From Chlamydomonas sphaeroides (lineage: Eukaryota; Chlorophyta; Chlorophyceae; Chlamydomonadales; Chlamydomonadaceae): DNA of 38,967 nucleotides. Location of the stretch: the NCBI GenBank assembly GCA_001662425.1, contig BDDC01000417.1, positions 25,289 to 64,255 on the forward strand, written 5' to 3'. Numbering within the stretch: position 1 is the first letter of the stretch; each line of letters starts with the position of its first letter. The position numbers and the translations under genes were made by a program. The notes beneath the pieces are model-generated. The model was given only the letters and a program-made list of their open reading frames with translations, made no database searches and had not been told where the DNA came from. Positions 21,148 to 32,576 of the stretch are shown here, piece by piece.

Positions 21148-22996
21148 ATCATTCAAACCTGTACAGATACGATACCCATAAGGCTAGAGCTGACATGGAC
21201 GGCTACTGGCAGGCATTCCGGAATCGTGCCGCTGACGCACCGCGGCGTCAGGGCGAGGCCTGGGTTCCGCCGGTGGCGCGCTGTCATCATGACGGCGCTC
21301 GACGCACACCGAGCACTGAACACTTGGATCCCAAAGCTGGCTGGCTGGATGTGCTAGGCCGATATATGCATGCGCGCCGCAGAGGGGTCAAGCAAGGTGT
21401 GGGTGGCTCGGTGGCTTTCACCAGTACTACGTAGTACTTGCTGTGTACCCAATCAAGACAACCGCCGGTACTTGCCTGGCTCGGTGGCTTTGGATGCAGG
21501 GTAGCCCATGAGGCCTCCTGGGGCAAGCAAGCAGCCGCCGTTGTGCCGTATGCGTGTCAGGGGCCCTTGCAGCGTCTGCGGTGAGCACGGGGCAGTATGT
21601 AGCGAGGGACGTCGCGAGGGTTATAGTGTGGATTGGGCATCGAGTCAACCGGGGCGATGGGGGAAGGAGCGACGTTGGGTGGGGTGGGGTGACATGGGCA
21701 GCGGGGGCGGCCGCGCCAATCACTGCGAGCTCTGGGCATGCTGACGGGAGCAAGCGCGGCGGCCGGACTGCTGAGACAGTTGCGAGTAGTGACGTAGCCC
21801 GCGTGCCCATTGGGCGGCTGGCGGAGTGTTGCTTTGGAGTGCGGCACGGCCTTGCTCTTGATATCTTATCATGCGGTGGCGACAACAGCAAAGCGACCAA
21901 GCCGCAGGCCCCGCCTACGTTACTGCCTCAGCCGCCAACCAGCAAGCCGGTCAGGCAGAAGACAGAGCGGGGCCGCACCAGGGCCGCCCTCGCTCGCTAC
22001 ACGCAGCAGCTTCCAGCAGCCGCCGCCCCGCTGCCACCCCGCCCCAAGGCCCGGCCTCGCTGCCGCTGCCGCTGTCGCTGCCAGAGGATACCTCTCCAAC
22101 TACCTGCCACCATGTTCGCACCACTACTGTCAAGGTGTCGTGGACCGACGCTCGCACCCGCCAATCAGGCGAGGCCGCGTGCATGGCCCCAGCACCTACC
22201 CCCGCACGTACGGCATGGTGCGGCTGTGCCTTCATTCCTCATGCTGTGACTCGAGAGCCCGCAGCCTCCACCCTCGTCCGCCATGCCTCACCCACCCATG
22301 CCTCTCACGTAATAGACCCACCAGCACGCATGCCGGGGGTGGGCCTCAAGCTGATGTGTGTGTTGGCTTGAGCGCCCGCAGCCTTCTGGGCCCCCAACGT
22401 AACTGCACGTACGGCATTTGCCGTGCCTCACCCCGCCATGAGCCTCACGCGGCAGGCTCGCCAGCATGGGCTCACCAGCCATGCATGGCGCTGCAACCCC
22501 CTTGCCCGCCCTGCGTCCTGCTTCCACCTACACTAGGCACCCCTACACCTGATGGATCCGGAATCCTGTACAAGCACACCCGTCCCTCCTGCCCAGTGCC
22601 GCACAGCGAATACCCCTCAGCTCGGTTCACGCATCGCCGGCCCTGGCGCTCCTGCCTGGCCCCGGCGCCCTGCCTCGTGGTCACAGGAACGAAACACAAA
22701 ACCCCCGCTGGCGCTCGCGCCAAGCAAGCTCACGCGGCTGCCTTCGCAGCGCCGCATACACCTCTGCCGGCCTGCTCCCAGCAGCAGACGGCGGCCTGCA
22801 TGATGCACCTAATGACCATGCAGCAAGCAGTGCGCAGTCGCCGGGGACCTAGTCTACGTATAGCAGCAGCACCAACACCTTTCTGCATGGTCCTTGCTTC
22901 CTACAAGGCTTGCGCTTAGCCTGAGCAAGACATAACAATGGGAGCGCCCCCCCGGGAAGGGAGAATTAATGATGCCTTCACGAACACCTACTAAAC
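21148..22996. other. Convergent intergenic region
   Basis: The plus-strand copy C and the minus-strand kinase gene both end here, so 1.85 kb holds two 3' UTRs and spacer. A 370-residue plus-strand open frame (21810-22919) crosses it but has no domain and an Arg/Pro/Ser/His/Cys-rich composition typical of chance frames in GC-rich DNA. I found no TGTAA signal close to either stop. Confidence 0.5.
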
Positions 22997-25900
22997 CTAC
23001 AACTCGGCAAACGGATGCTGCAACGGCGGCACGGACGCCAGCGCCTCGAACGGCGAGCGCCAGCGCACTGGCGTCACGGGGCAGCTCTGTCCTTGGCCCT
23101 CGCCAGCGGCGCCCAGCGCCGCCGCCACAGCCAGCCGCCGCAGCGGCAGCGACGGCGTTGGCGCCACCAGCTCGATGGCCCCGCCGCGCAGCACCTCCCG
23201 TGGCCCGTCTTCCTCGCCGCCGCCGCCAGACCGGGCTGCGACGCCGCCGACGGCCGTGCCCAGCCTAGCCGCGCTTGCCGCTGCGCGGTGCCGAACACCC
23301 GGCGGCAGCGGCGACGGCGCGGCGGAGGCGGCAGCGCTGGCCGGCTCTGTGGGCGCTTCCGAGATGCGCTCCAGCGCCGGCGCCGCCCCCGCCATGCCGC
23401 GCCACGCAGCGCCCCAGGCTGCTGCAGCCATCGCCGCCGCCGCTGCCTCCGCTGCCTCCGCCTCCGCCGTCGCGGCCACGTCAGCGCCTCCCTGCGCCGC
23501 GGGCGCGCCGGCCGCTGGCGCCACCGCCGCCGGTCCTGCCAGACGCGACGATGGCGACCCCGTGGGCCAGCTGCCAGGCGCACGGCCGGGGCTGCCGCTC
23601 AGCGGAGCCGCCGCCGGCGCCAGCACTCCGCTGCGCCGCAGCCACATGTTGCCGCCGTGCAGCGTCGCGTCGCCGCTGGCGGCAGCCTCCTCGATCCCCA
23701 GCGGCACCAGCGCCAGCGATGGCCGCCGCGCCGCCAGCGTACCCAAGCCTTCGAGGGCCGGTCCCGACAGCCAGATGCTGCCGCTGGCGGGGTTGTCGGC
23801 GCCGCCACCGGGCAGCGCGAATAGCAGCCGCGGCCGGTCCTCTTCGCGGGCGGGGGCGACGGCAGCGTCTGAGCTGCAAGGCCTGGACCCGAGGTTCAGG
23901 TCGTCCTGAACCTTGAGAAGGTGCAGATCGTGGATCAAATCTGGATCCAGCGCATCCGGGTGCTGGGACGAGCGGCCCACGCTGCGGTCCGCCGCGCGAC
24001 GGCCGGCCACGCTGCGATCCACAAACGCCAGGTCGAAGTCGAGCTCCATGGCTAAGCCCTCCGGCGTCGGCGCCGTCGCCAGAGACATTGGCGGCGGCGC
24101 AATAGAGCTGTCGGCGCCGCTGCCCGTCAAGAGCGGGTCGTACGCGTCTCCGCCAGCCCCCCCATGGCTGCCACCGCCGCCGCCCCAGCCCCAAGCGCCG
24201 CCGCGGCCGCTCCCGCTGCCCTGCTTGCGCAGCCACGCCCCTACAACGTCGCCCGAGCCCACATGCCGGCCCAGCGCACCGCCGACGCCGCTAGCAAGGA
24301 GGGCCCCGGTGGGCCGCGCAGGCGAGCCGCCACCAGCGGCGGGCCCTGGCGTCGCCGCCAGCAGCGCAGCCAGCTCGCCAACACCGGGGCTGCCGTGGCC
24401 AGGCGACCGCGTCCAGAAGGGCGAGCTCATGTAGGCTGCGGATGCGGCAAAGGCCGAGGCGCCGGGTCGTGCGGCGACAGGGATGGGCTGCGAGCGGGCG
24501 GGTACCGTGCGGTATGCGGCATCCGCCGGCGGGAGGCCTGCGACCGCTGCTGCTGCGGCGGCGGTGGGACCTCTGGGGGAGGGCACACCCGGGCGCGACA
24601 GCCGATGCGTTGGGCCGCCAGGGCCTGTGCCCGAGCTACCCAGGGCAGCCATCAACGCCGCTGCCGCCCCTGGCGAAGAGGCGGCCGCCGCCGCCAGGGC
24701 ATCATAGCTGCGGCGGCGGTCGACGCCGGCGGCGCTGCCGGGGCTGCCGGAGCCGCCCGCCGGCTGCGGAGCTGCGGCCGCCGCCGCCGCCGCCAGCAGC
24801 GCCGCCACATGACCTGCTGCATGGACCGTCCCGTCGAGCGCACCCGAGGCCGTTCGGCCGCCCGCCGACGGCAAGCCGGAGCACAGCCGCCGCAGCGCCG
24901 CGACAGCGGCAACTGTCGCCGCTGCGTTGGCGGCACCGCTGCTGGAGTGCGGTGCCGACGGGGGCTGATTGCCGGCGGCGGTGCCATCAACGCCGCCGCT
25001 GCCGAGCACCGGCAGCTGCTCCAACAGCAGCCCATCCAGAGCCGCCGACAGCGCTGCTGACATGCCCCTGCTGGCGGCGGCCGCCGCCAGCCGGCCACCG
25101 TACGCGCCGCCATCACGGGCGGCGGTGCCGTAGCTGCCGTGCACCGTACTGTCGTACACGGTGTCGTCGTGCGAGCTGCGCCGCTCGTAGCCGTTGGATG
25201 AGGACAGGCGGCGGCGCAGCTCCACGCCGGTGAGGGCGTTGAGGAGCTCCATGTTGCCCAGCAGCTCCAGCGTCCAGCTGTTGGCGGAGAAGGCGCTGCG
25301 GCACAGCCACCCGGGCATAGCGTGGGGGCACCGTCAGAGGGCCCGCAGCGGGGCGGGGCTCGGAAAGACGAACCAGGGCTGCGGGATGGCGCGCGGGTCA
25401 GGCGGGCAGGTGCCGGGGTCTATCCATAGGGTCCCGTGTCGTGCAGTTCTCACCGCATATCGGTGCCAAGTGCGATTTGGTCCAGCAGCGCCGCGCCCGC
25501 CGCCGCCACGGCCGCTGCCGCGCCGCCGCCACCGTGGCCGTCGTGGCTCCTGCGCCCGCCGCCGTTGCCGCCGAGCACGCTGGCGGCGGCCGCGGCCGCT
25601 GCGACCACGCTCTCGGGCGCGCTGTGCGAGCGCCCCGGCCAGAACCCTCCGCCTCCCGGCGCCGCGCCAAAGCCCCGTGCCAGCACCTCCGGCCGGCCCA
25701 CAGCCGCGCCGCCGCCATCGACACCATCCACCCCTCCAGCGCCAGCTGGCCCTTGGTGCTGGTCCCTAGCCGCCTGCCGGTCACCCTGCCGGGCCCGGTC
25801 AGGCGCTGAGAACCGGGACGGCAGCTCCCGGATGAGGGCCAGCGGGTCCAGGGAGGCCAGCTCCAGCTCTGCTGGGTCGTTGCGGCTGCGGCCGCGGCCG

Positions 25901-28900
25901 CTGCCGGTGCGCTGGACGGCGGCAGCTGCGGCGGCGGAGGGGACTTCGACGCTGCGGCTGTGGCCATGGTGCGGTCGAGAGCCGGCTGCGACGGGTGTGG
26001 GAGCGGCGTCGAGGTGGGGATGGGTTTGGGGGCGAGGCCCGGGCGTGAGTTGGGACGTGGACGGCTTGCCAGGGGCCGGCGCGGGGGCCGGGCTTGGGCT
26101 GGGCCGGCCGGCCGCGGGGGTTGGGTGCGGCGGGCGCGGCGGGCGCGCAGCGAGCACCGCCGCCGCTGGGATGGCAGCAGCTGCTTGCTCCGCCACCGGC
26201 TCGAGCACGTGGTGCGGGTACGGCAACGCATGATGAGGGCCGTGACCGTAAGGCAAGTGGCCGTACGGTAGCCTTGTGTCAAGTGGGTGGCCCGGTTGCT
26301 GTGATGAGGAGTGCTCGGTGTTCCCGAGCAGCGGCCGGCCAGAGGCGGCCGAGGCGGTTGAGTCTATGGAGTCCACGCTGGCCGGCCTGGATCCGGCGGC
26401 GCCGCCGGCATGGCCAGGAGACCAGCCGGGGGCATGTGGGCCCGGGTACAGCGGCGGCCGCGGCTGCAACGGCGCCGCGGACGTCGCGGCAGCGGTCGCG
26501 TGCGAGGACAGCGCGCCGCGTGCCAGCAGCGCCTGCGCGGAGGAGGTCGAGTCGGTGCTGACGCGCCGGCTGTCGCGGCTGTTGGTGTCTGCGTCGTCGT
26601 CTAAATACGGGTACCGCTGCTTGGTCATCGACTGGCGCTGTTGAAGCTCCTGCTGCTGCTGCTGCTGCCGTTGCAGGGCTTCGTGCTCGGCCTTCTCCAG
26701 GGATGCCCTCAGCTGCCGCTCCTGCGCGCGGTCCAGCGAGTGCCTCATACGTGCTCGCGCGAGCAGGTCCCTGCGGCGGGCGCGTGCAAGAAGGTTCAGA
26801 ATTGAGAAAGAGCAAGCTCCATTCCAGGCACCCGACAGTTGGCTTCATATGCTAGCTACGCCGCGCCGCTCAAGCACCCTGCCACGCCGCACTTGTGCAC
26901 GGCCTGCCGGCGCTCCGCCACCGAGTCCATGAACGCATCCAGCTGCTGGCCCTCCTGGCGGCTGCTCATCAGCGCAAAAGACAGCCCCCGGAAGCGGCTG
27001 CGGGCCGAGGGGCACGCGGGCTGCTCGGTTAGCGGTCATGGGACGGAGGGCTGGTGGCCAGGCTGGCGGAGGGCTAGCAGACATGCGGGGTGGAAGACTA
27101 GTAGCCGAAGGGGCGGATGGCCGGCGGGGCACTCGCTGCTGCGCCAGCCATTAGGGCGGGAGCCGCGACGAGGCATGACCGGTGGGTCGTGACTTGCATG
27201 GATGGTCAAGTGTTCTCAACGCGCGGCCTTACCGCAGCGCAGCCAGCTGCACCAGGCGCCGCTTGATGGCGTCGTCTAGGCGTGGCGGCGGCGCGGCGGC
27301 GGCCGCCACGCCGCTGATGGCGGCGCCACCGGCGCTGCCCGCCGCCAGCGCGCTGGCGATGAAGGGGTGGTGCAGCACAGCGGCGCATGTGGGTCGGTCC
27401 CGTGGGTCGTCGGCCAGCATGGCCAGCAGCAGGTCCTTGGCGGGGGCCGACAGCGACAGGAAGCTTCGAAGGGACGGGGATGAGGGCATGGGGCCGGTGG
27501 GTGCTGTCAGAGACTTGGGGAGCTAGCCGAGGCCTGTGCACCCAGCCGCTGGCAGTCACGTGTCAGGGGCCGAAAGCAGCAGACAAACCGTCAAAGCTTA
27601 AGCATATGCGCAGCCAAGGCGCGGTGCCGCACCTGGCGTCCTGGAGGCCGGGCGCCTGCTTGATGCTGAGCCGCGCGTACCCCAGCGTGCGGACCTGAAA
27701 GGATGAGGCACCGGGCAGGGAGCCGGAGCTCGACCACACATGTAGGCAGTGAGCATCTTACGCAGGAGGCGCGCGTGCACGTGGCAGCGCGAGTTCGTTT
27801 GTTCCGAACCCCGATGGAGTAGCGACCGGGCCGAGTCGCGGGGGCCGCGCTGCCGCCTGCCGCCTCACCTCCCGCAGCGCCCAGGGCTTGCGGCCGACCA
27901 GCATCACGAACAGCAGCACGCCCAGCGAGTAGACGTCCATGGCCAGCTGAGGAGGTTGCAGGGGCAGGCAGATGTGTTTGAGGAGGTTGAAGGACAGCGA
28001 GAATTGAGTTGGGGCGGCGGGGCAGCGGCCCGCCAGGACACGACTCCCGTACACGGGGGCGGGCAGAGGTCGGTGGCAGCACCGCCCTCTCCCTTTCCAA
28101 GCATGCTAGTCCCATATGATCTCGACCTCCGCCCCTCGATAAGCATCCCAAACTCCGCTCACCGTGTGCGGGGCGCCCCGCACCACCTCTGGCGCGATGA
28201 AGCCGGGCGACCCCAGGCACCCGCGCGGCGGCTCGGGCGGCGGCCGCGCCGCCTTGGCCCGCCGGCTGCCGGGCAACACCAGCAAGCCCAGCTGCGGCCG
28301 CTCGCCGGGCCGGCCGCCGCCGGTCTTGCCCGCCGCCACCAGACCAAGCTTCGACGGCTGCCGGGTCAGGACGTGGGGTTAGGCGCGGGGTTGGGCGTGT
28401 CCAGCACGGCCGCCGCCGCGCAGCTGAATCTGCTGCTAGGATTCCAAGTAAAGCATCATACGGCAAGCTCGTATGCAGCTTGGCACCAAGTCTCGCGAGC
28501 CCACCCACCTGGCCGATGGGGGCGTGCAGCACCGCCGCCATGCCGAGGTCGATGAGCTTGACACGCAGCGGGCGGCGCTGCCCCACGCAGTCGCCCACGG
28601 GCCGCGCAAACATGACGTTCTCGGGCTGTAGCAGCGGCACGCGAGAAAGAGGGCGTTTGGGGTCGAGCACGTCACGATGCCGGCGTGTCTGACTGGCGTA
28701 GCTGGTGGTTGCAATGCACGGCCAGGGACGTGGAGCGTGCCTCTGCCTGAGCCTCCCCCGCCTCCGCAGCAGCAGAACCACACCGCATCGAGCCCGCCAG
28801 GTCCAGCCCCGCGACACTGGGCGACATGCCGGTCCCCGTCCCTGGCCCCAAGGCCGTCCCGCCCGAGCCGATGGTTCCGCCTCTTACCCCTGAGCCCCAC

Positions 28901-31090
28901 AAGCACCTCAGGACCTCTAGGCCCGTCAACACGACACAGGGCCATGCGCGCGGTCCCCACCCCTTAGCCCCCTGACGACCCACTTTCGGGCGCGTGCCCT
29001 CTGCGCACCGCGCTGTTCCACCCCTGCCTCCCCTGCCTCCCTGTGCCCCGGCCCTACCTTGATGTCGCGGTGCACGATGTTGAGGTTGTGCAGATAGCCC
29101 AGCGCGGCAGCCACCTGGGGCACAGAGCGAGGTGGGGAGAGGTGAGGAAGCAGCAGGCACCGGGCGCGAGCAGCGCGTGGCGATGTGGGTCGGGGCGCGC
29201 GGGCACAGAGCGGCCTTCCCGATGCGCCCCATGCCCGAGCTCTTCGCCCGCCTATGCTAAGCGGACTGCGGACCCCTACCGCATCCCCGGTCCCGGCGGC
29301 TCGCCTGCGCAAACAGCTTGGCCGCCTCCACCTCGCTGTAGTGCTCCACCTGATGCAGGTGCTCCAGCATCTGGGTAAAAGGACACGGACACGGACAGGG
29401 GAGGGGAGGGTGCTGAGGGTTGGGGTTAGCCACCAGCATCCACGAGGAAGAGCTGCTCTGATAATGGCCGGGTGAGGGCTCCGGAGCTTAGGTGGGGCGG
29501 CCGTGTGCGGGGCAGGGTGAGCCAGTGCGGGCGCCAAGGGCGGCTGGCCGGCCTCCAGAGGCCGCGGGCCCCCTCACCTCTCCGCCGGACAGGTACTCGA
29601 GGATCATGACCTGAGGGGCGCAGCGAGGCAGGGGCGCGGGGGAAGGGTGTGCGGCTACCAGAGTCCCATGCCGACGCGGCTCTTGCAGCGCACCGAGGCG
29701 GCCACCTGTCGCGATGCAGCTGCGTCAGCCGCGGCTTCACACGTCCACCCTGGCCCATGCGCAACCACGCATGTGAACCGTTCCCGACCGCTCGTTCCCA
29801 ACCCGCCCCGCCCTGCTCTATCCGGCCCCTCGCCCCTGCTGCCCAGCGCCCCACTAGGAGGCGCTGGGTCTCACGTGCCATGCGAAACGATCAGCAGCCC
29901 CGTGCCTGGTCGGCTCCTGGTTGCGCGCAGGCGGCCCCAAGGCATGGCGTGGCGATGGCCCGTGCCTGGCCCGCCATAACCTATGCAAACCCCCACCCCT
30001 CACCAGGTGGTACTTGGTCTCGAACACGTCCCAGCAGCGCAGCAGCGAAGGGTGCTCCAGGCAGCGCAGGAAGCGGGCCTCGTGCCGCAGCACGTCGGCC
30101 TGGCCGGGCGGAGACAAGGCGCAGGGGCGAGCAGGGGTAAGGGCGGGGCGTGGAGCACAGCGGGGAGGCGCCAGCATGCCGTTCGGGAGGACATCAGGTG
30201 CAGGTGCAGGACCTGAGCGCTGTGTGATGTGGGTCGGAGCCGGAAGATCCCTGGGAGTGCACGCAGGGCAGCGGTGACGGAGACCCTCATGTGGGTCGTG
30301 GGAGGCGCCCCGGACCGGCCAGCGCGCTACCCGCCCGTCGGGGGCTCGTGGAATGGTGCGACCCCGGCTAAGCCCAGCTCACGTCCTCCTCGCGGAGGCC
30401 CGGCCGCCGCAAGTTGACCACCTTGACCACCACGGCATCGCCAGGGGCGGGGCCGCCACCAAAGGACCCAGAGCGCCAGGAGCGGCGCGCCTCGGCGGCG
30501 GCCGGCGGGGTGCCGGGTGCGGCCGCGGTGTCTGAGCTGCGGGCGAGGGACTTGGTTGACGAGGAGAGGCCGTTGGCGCCTGGAAAACCGCGGCGGCGCG
30601 CCAGCCAGATCTCCGAGAAGCCACCCTGGTTTCGGAGGCAGCGTAATAGGAAGAGGAAGAGGAAGGGAAACGGAGGAAGGGGAAGCGAGGAGTTAACACC
30701 CCTGTGCAAGGGTGTTGTGGTGCGACGGCCGAGCGAGGCGTGGTTGGGGGCGCGTGCCGCTGTGAGGTTTTGAAGGGGCCAGCCGTAGCCCGGCGCGGCG
30801 CAACTTACGTCTGCGATATGATTCTCCAGGTCAAACTGGCGCAGCGTGGGGTGAGCGCGCCAGTCTGACAAGCTGTGGGGTTTGCGTGGAAGGGTTGTTG
30901 GGGGCGGGCCCACGACAGCTGGGGACCAGCGCGTGCTAAGCAACTCCGGGCCCTCTCCCCACCGCTTCAAGTCCTGCGAGCATCCGCGGGTGCCGCTCGC
31001 CGTGGCGGTCGCCGCCGTGCTGCTGTGTGGGAGCGGCAGGCAGCAACAAATTGCCCCAGCGAGCTCCCTGAAGACCGACGACGTGGACAT
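22997..31090 (-). CDS. CAMK-like Ser/Thr protein kinase with very long low-complexity tail
   Basis: Predicted 1,696-residue kinase. Exons: 31090-30963, 30872-30809, 30625-30383, 30099-30004, 29610-29578, 29370-29305, 29114-29058, 28625-28509, 28357-28163, 27946-27869, 27694-27633, 27463-27233, 26997-26893, 26770-25454, 25295-22997; all junctions keep phase. Kinase domain, residues about 65-445: Gly-rich GGFSEIWLARRR, a 45-residue Ser/Ala-rich insertion, VVVKVVNL (Lys132), ADVLRHEARF (Glu152), hinge VMILEYLSGGE, IVHRDIKPENVMF (Asp227), LIDLG (Asp255, DLG for DFG), SPGFIAPEVV, MDVYSLGVLLFVMLVGRKPW, MLADDPRDRPT and HPFI. The segment from DLG to APE carries an insertion of about 50 residues. After the kinase come RRFRGLSFALMSS, a charged Gln-rich helix and about 1,100 Ala/Gly/Ser-rich residues with possible phosphosites (SRRVSTDSTSS). 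All catalytic residues are present. No EF-hand is seen, so it is not a classical CDPK; the exact subfamily is uncertain. Confidence 0.88.
29303..29304 (-). other. GC splice donor in the kinase gene, intron 6
   Basis: The exon ending AAKLFAQ is followed by GCGAGC. Only this GC lets FAQ join the next exon VAAALGYLHNLNIVHRDIK in phase 0. The nearest GT downstream leaves one extra base and would shift the frame inside the catalytic domain. Confidence 0.75.
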
Positions 31091-32576
31091 CCTCCTACGC
31101 GCCTTGCCAGGCGAGTCGAGCTGCTCAGCTTCAGGCGCTGATGCGGCATATCAAGCGCGATAGTAGTCAACGTCGGAGAATGCAATTGGTCATTTACGTT
31201 CTTTGTAAGGCTCGCTAAGCTGAGGTGTAGTCGCGAGCCAAGACGGGCAGCAGGTTTGTGTTGCCAAATTGGCAGTCCTTACGTGTTCGTTGGAAGCTGC
31301 CCGAGCAAGCTGAGTTATCTGTGTAACCCCCCCCTCCCTCTGAGAGACGGTACTATCGCAAGGTGGCAAATATTGTTTGCCATGCCGGCGGGATGGCGTC
31401 GAGGAGTCGCTGCGGTCCCACGGTTCGGTGCCCCTCCCGCATCGCCTGGAACGGCAGGGCGGGTCAGGTGCTGCCCACCCCCGATCCGCGCTACCCCACC
31501 CCCCAATTCGTGTGCTGCTACCATCCGATTCGTGCCGCCGCGGCCCCCGATTCGCGCCGCCGCGCCCCCCGATTCACGGCACCCTACACCGCGATACTCT
31601 GCAACACGTATCGGCACGGACCGATTGTGACAAGGTGCATCTTCCGGCGACTTCCGCGTATCTTGTCAACCCTCCTGGTCAGGAGGCACTTGGCCGTGGC
31701 GCGTGGGCGGAGCCGGCAACGACCGCAGTTCAAGGTCGCGCAGCAGGGGCTGTGCGCACCGCCACGGCGCACCGCACCGCCGTGCAGACGGATGTAGCTA
31801 AAGACTGTTCAGGTGCGCGCCGGATTACCTGCACATGGTTATTCGAACTCGACATTGCGGTCCTCTATGTCAGCCCCAGCCGCAGCTGCCGTGCCGATAT
31901 CGGCGGGTACGCCGAACTCGCATCGCCCCTGCTGACAGGAACGCGGCAGCAGGCCTCGAGCACGCCTTCCACACACAACACTGGAATACACATGGACTCG
32001 CACCGCCCCGCTACCAACCTACACACCGCGCCATGAACGCTGTGACGGACTACAGCTCTACAGGGTTGAGTGGGTCCCGGCCACCAGGGTTGAACCCTCC
32101 TCCCACGCACCACATGTGAAATTGTCTAGACGGTGACAAACCCTTTCAGTCCGCCCACGGCAGCATCCTGCTCCAACGTCCGCCCTTGCTGTCGCGTCCA
32201 CCTAGGCCTGGCCACCCCCTCCCTCCCTCGCCGGCTGGCGTCCCCAATACTCCGTCGCCCCTCAGCTCGGCCCACCGCACACTGGAGGCATAGCATCAGA
32301 CATCAGCCGGTCGTCAACCAGCTGGCAGGGCTCTCCTCGCCGCCATCTCGCGGAGCAGCGAGCGTCTCACACCCGCCCCCTTCCTGCCGCCCGTCCCAGC
32401 AGCCGCTGCGCGCCCACATACAGTGCAGGCCGGTGCCCGGCACCGCCGAAGCCCCGCATGTTGCGCTACGGTGACGCAGGCTCCCAGGCACCTGGCACCA
32501 CGCCCAGCCACACATGCATCAGCGTGGCGATGGCGCTGCACAGCGGGTCCATCGCCTTGGCCTCCTCCCCCTCGGG
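31091..32576. other. Intergenic region upstream of the kinase gene
   Basis: About 1.5 kb between the start of the minus-strand kinase gene and the stop of the next minus-strand gene. It should hold the kinase promoter near 31091 and the other gene's 3' UTR near 32576. It is visibly less GC-rich at 31150-31400 and contains a degenerate C/G-rich repeat at 31479-31590. No gene seen. Confidence 0.45.
31479..31590 (+). repeat. Degenerate short tandem repeat, CCCCCGATTCG-type
   Basis: Four to five imperfect units of about 20-28 bases share a core like CCCCCGATTCG followed by GCCGCCGCG. Examples start near 31479, 31500, 31542 and 31565. Unit length and sequence vary, so this is an old or slippage-derived repeat rather than a clean minisatellite. 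Confidence 0.5.

Noticed and set aside
21810..22919. 370-codon plus-strand open frame
   Set aside because: No domain, Arg/Pro/His/Cys-rich composition, no splice logic, and it lies between two convergent 3' ends. Long chance frames are expected at this GC.
23015..25233. Long plus-strand frames opposite the kinase tail
   Set aside because: They are antisense shadows of the Ala/Gly-rich coding exon; the kinase frame is fixed by splice phase through all 15 exons.
32088..32102. AGGGTTGAACCCT, resembling a tRNA T-arm
   Set aside because: It is a short palindrome without a matching acceptor stem, D-arm or anticodon arm around it.
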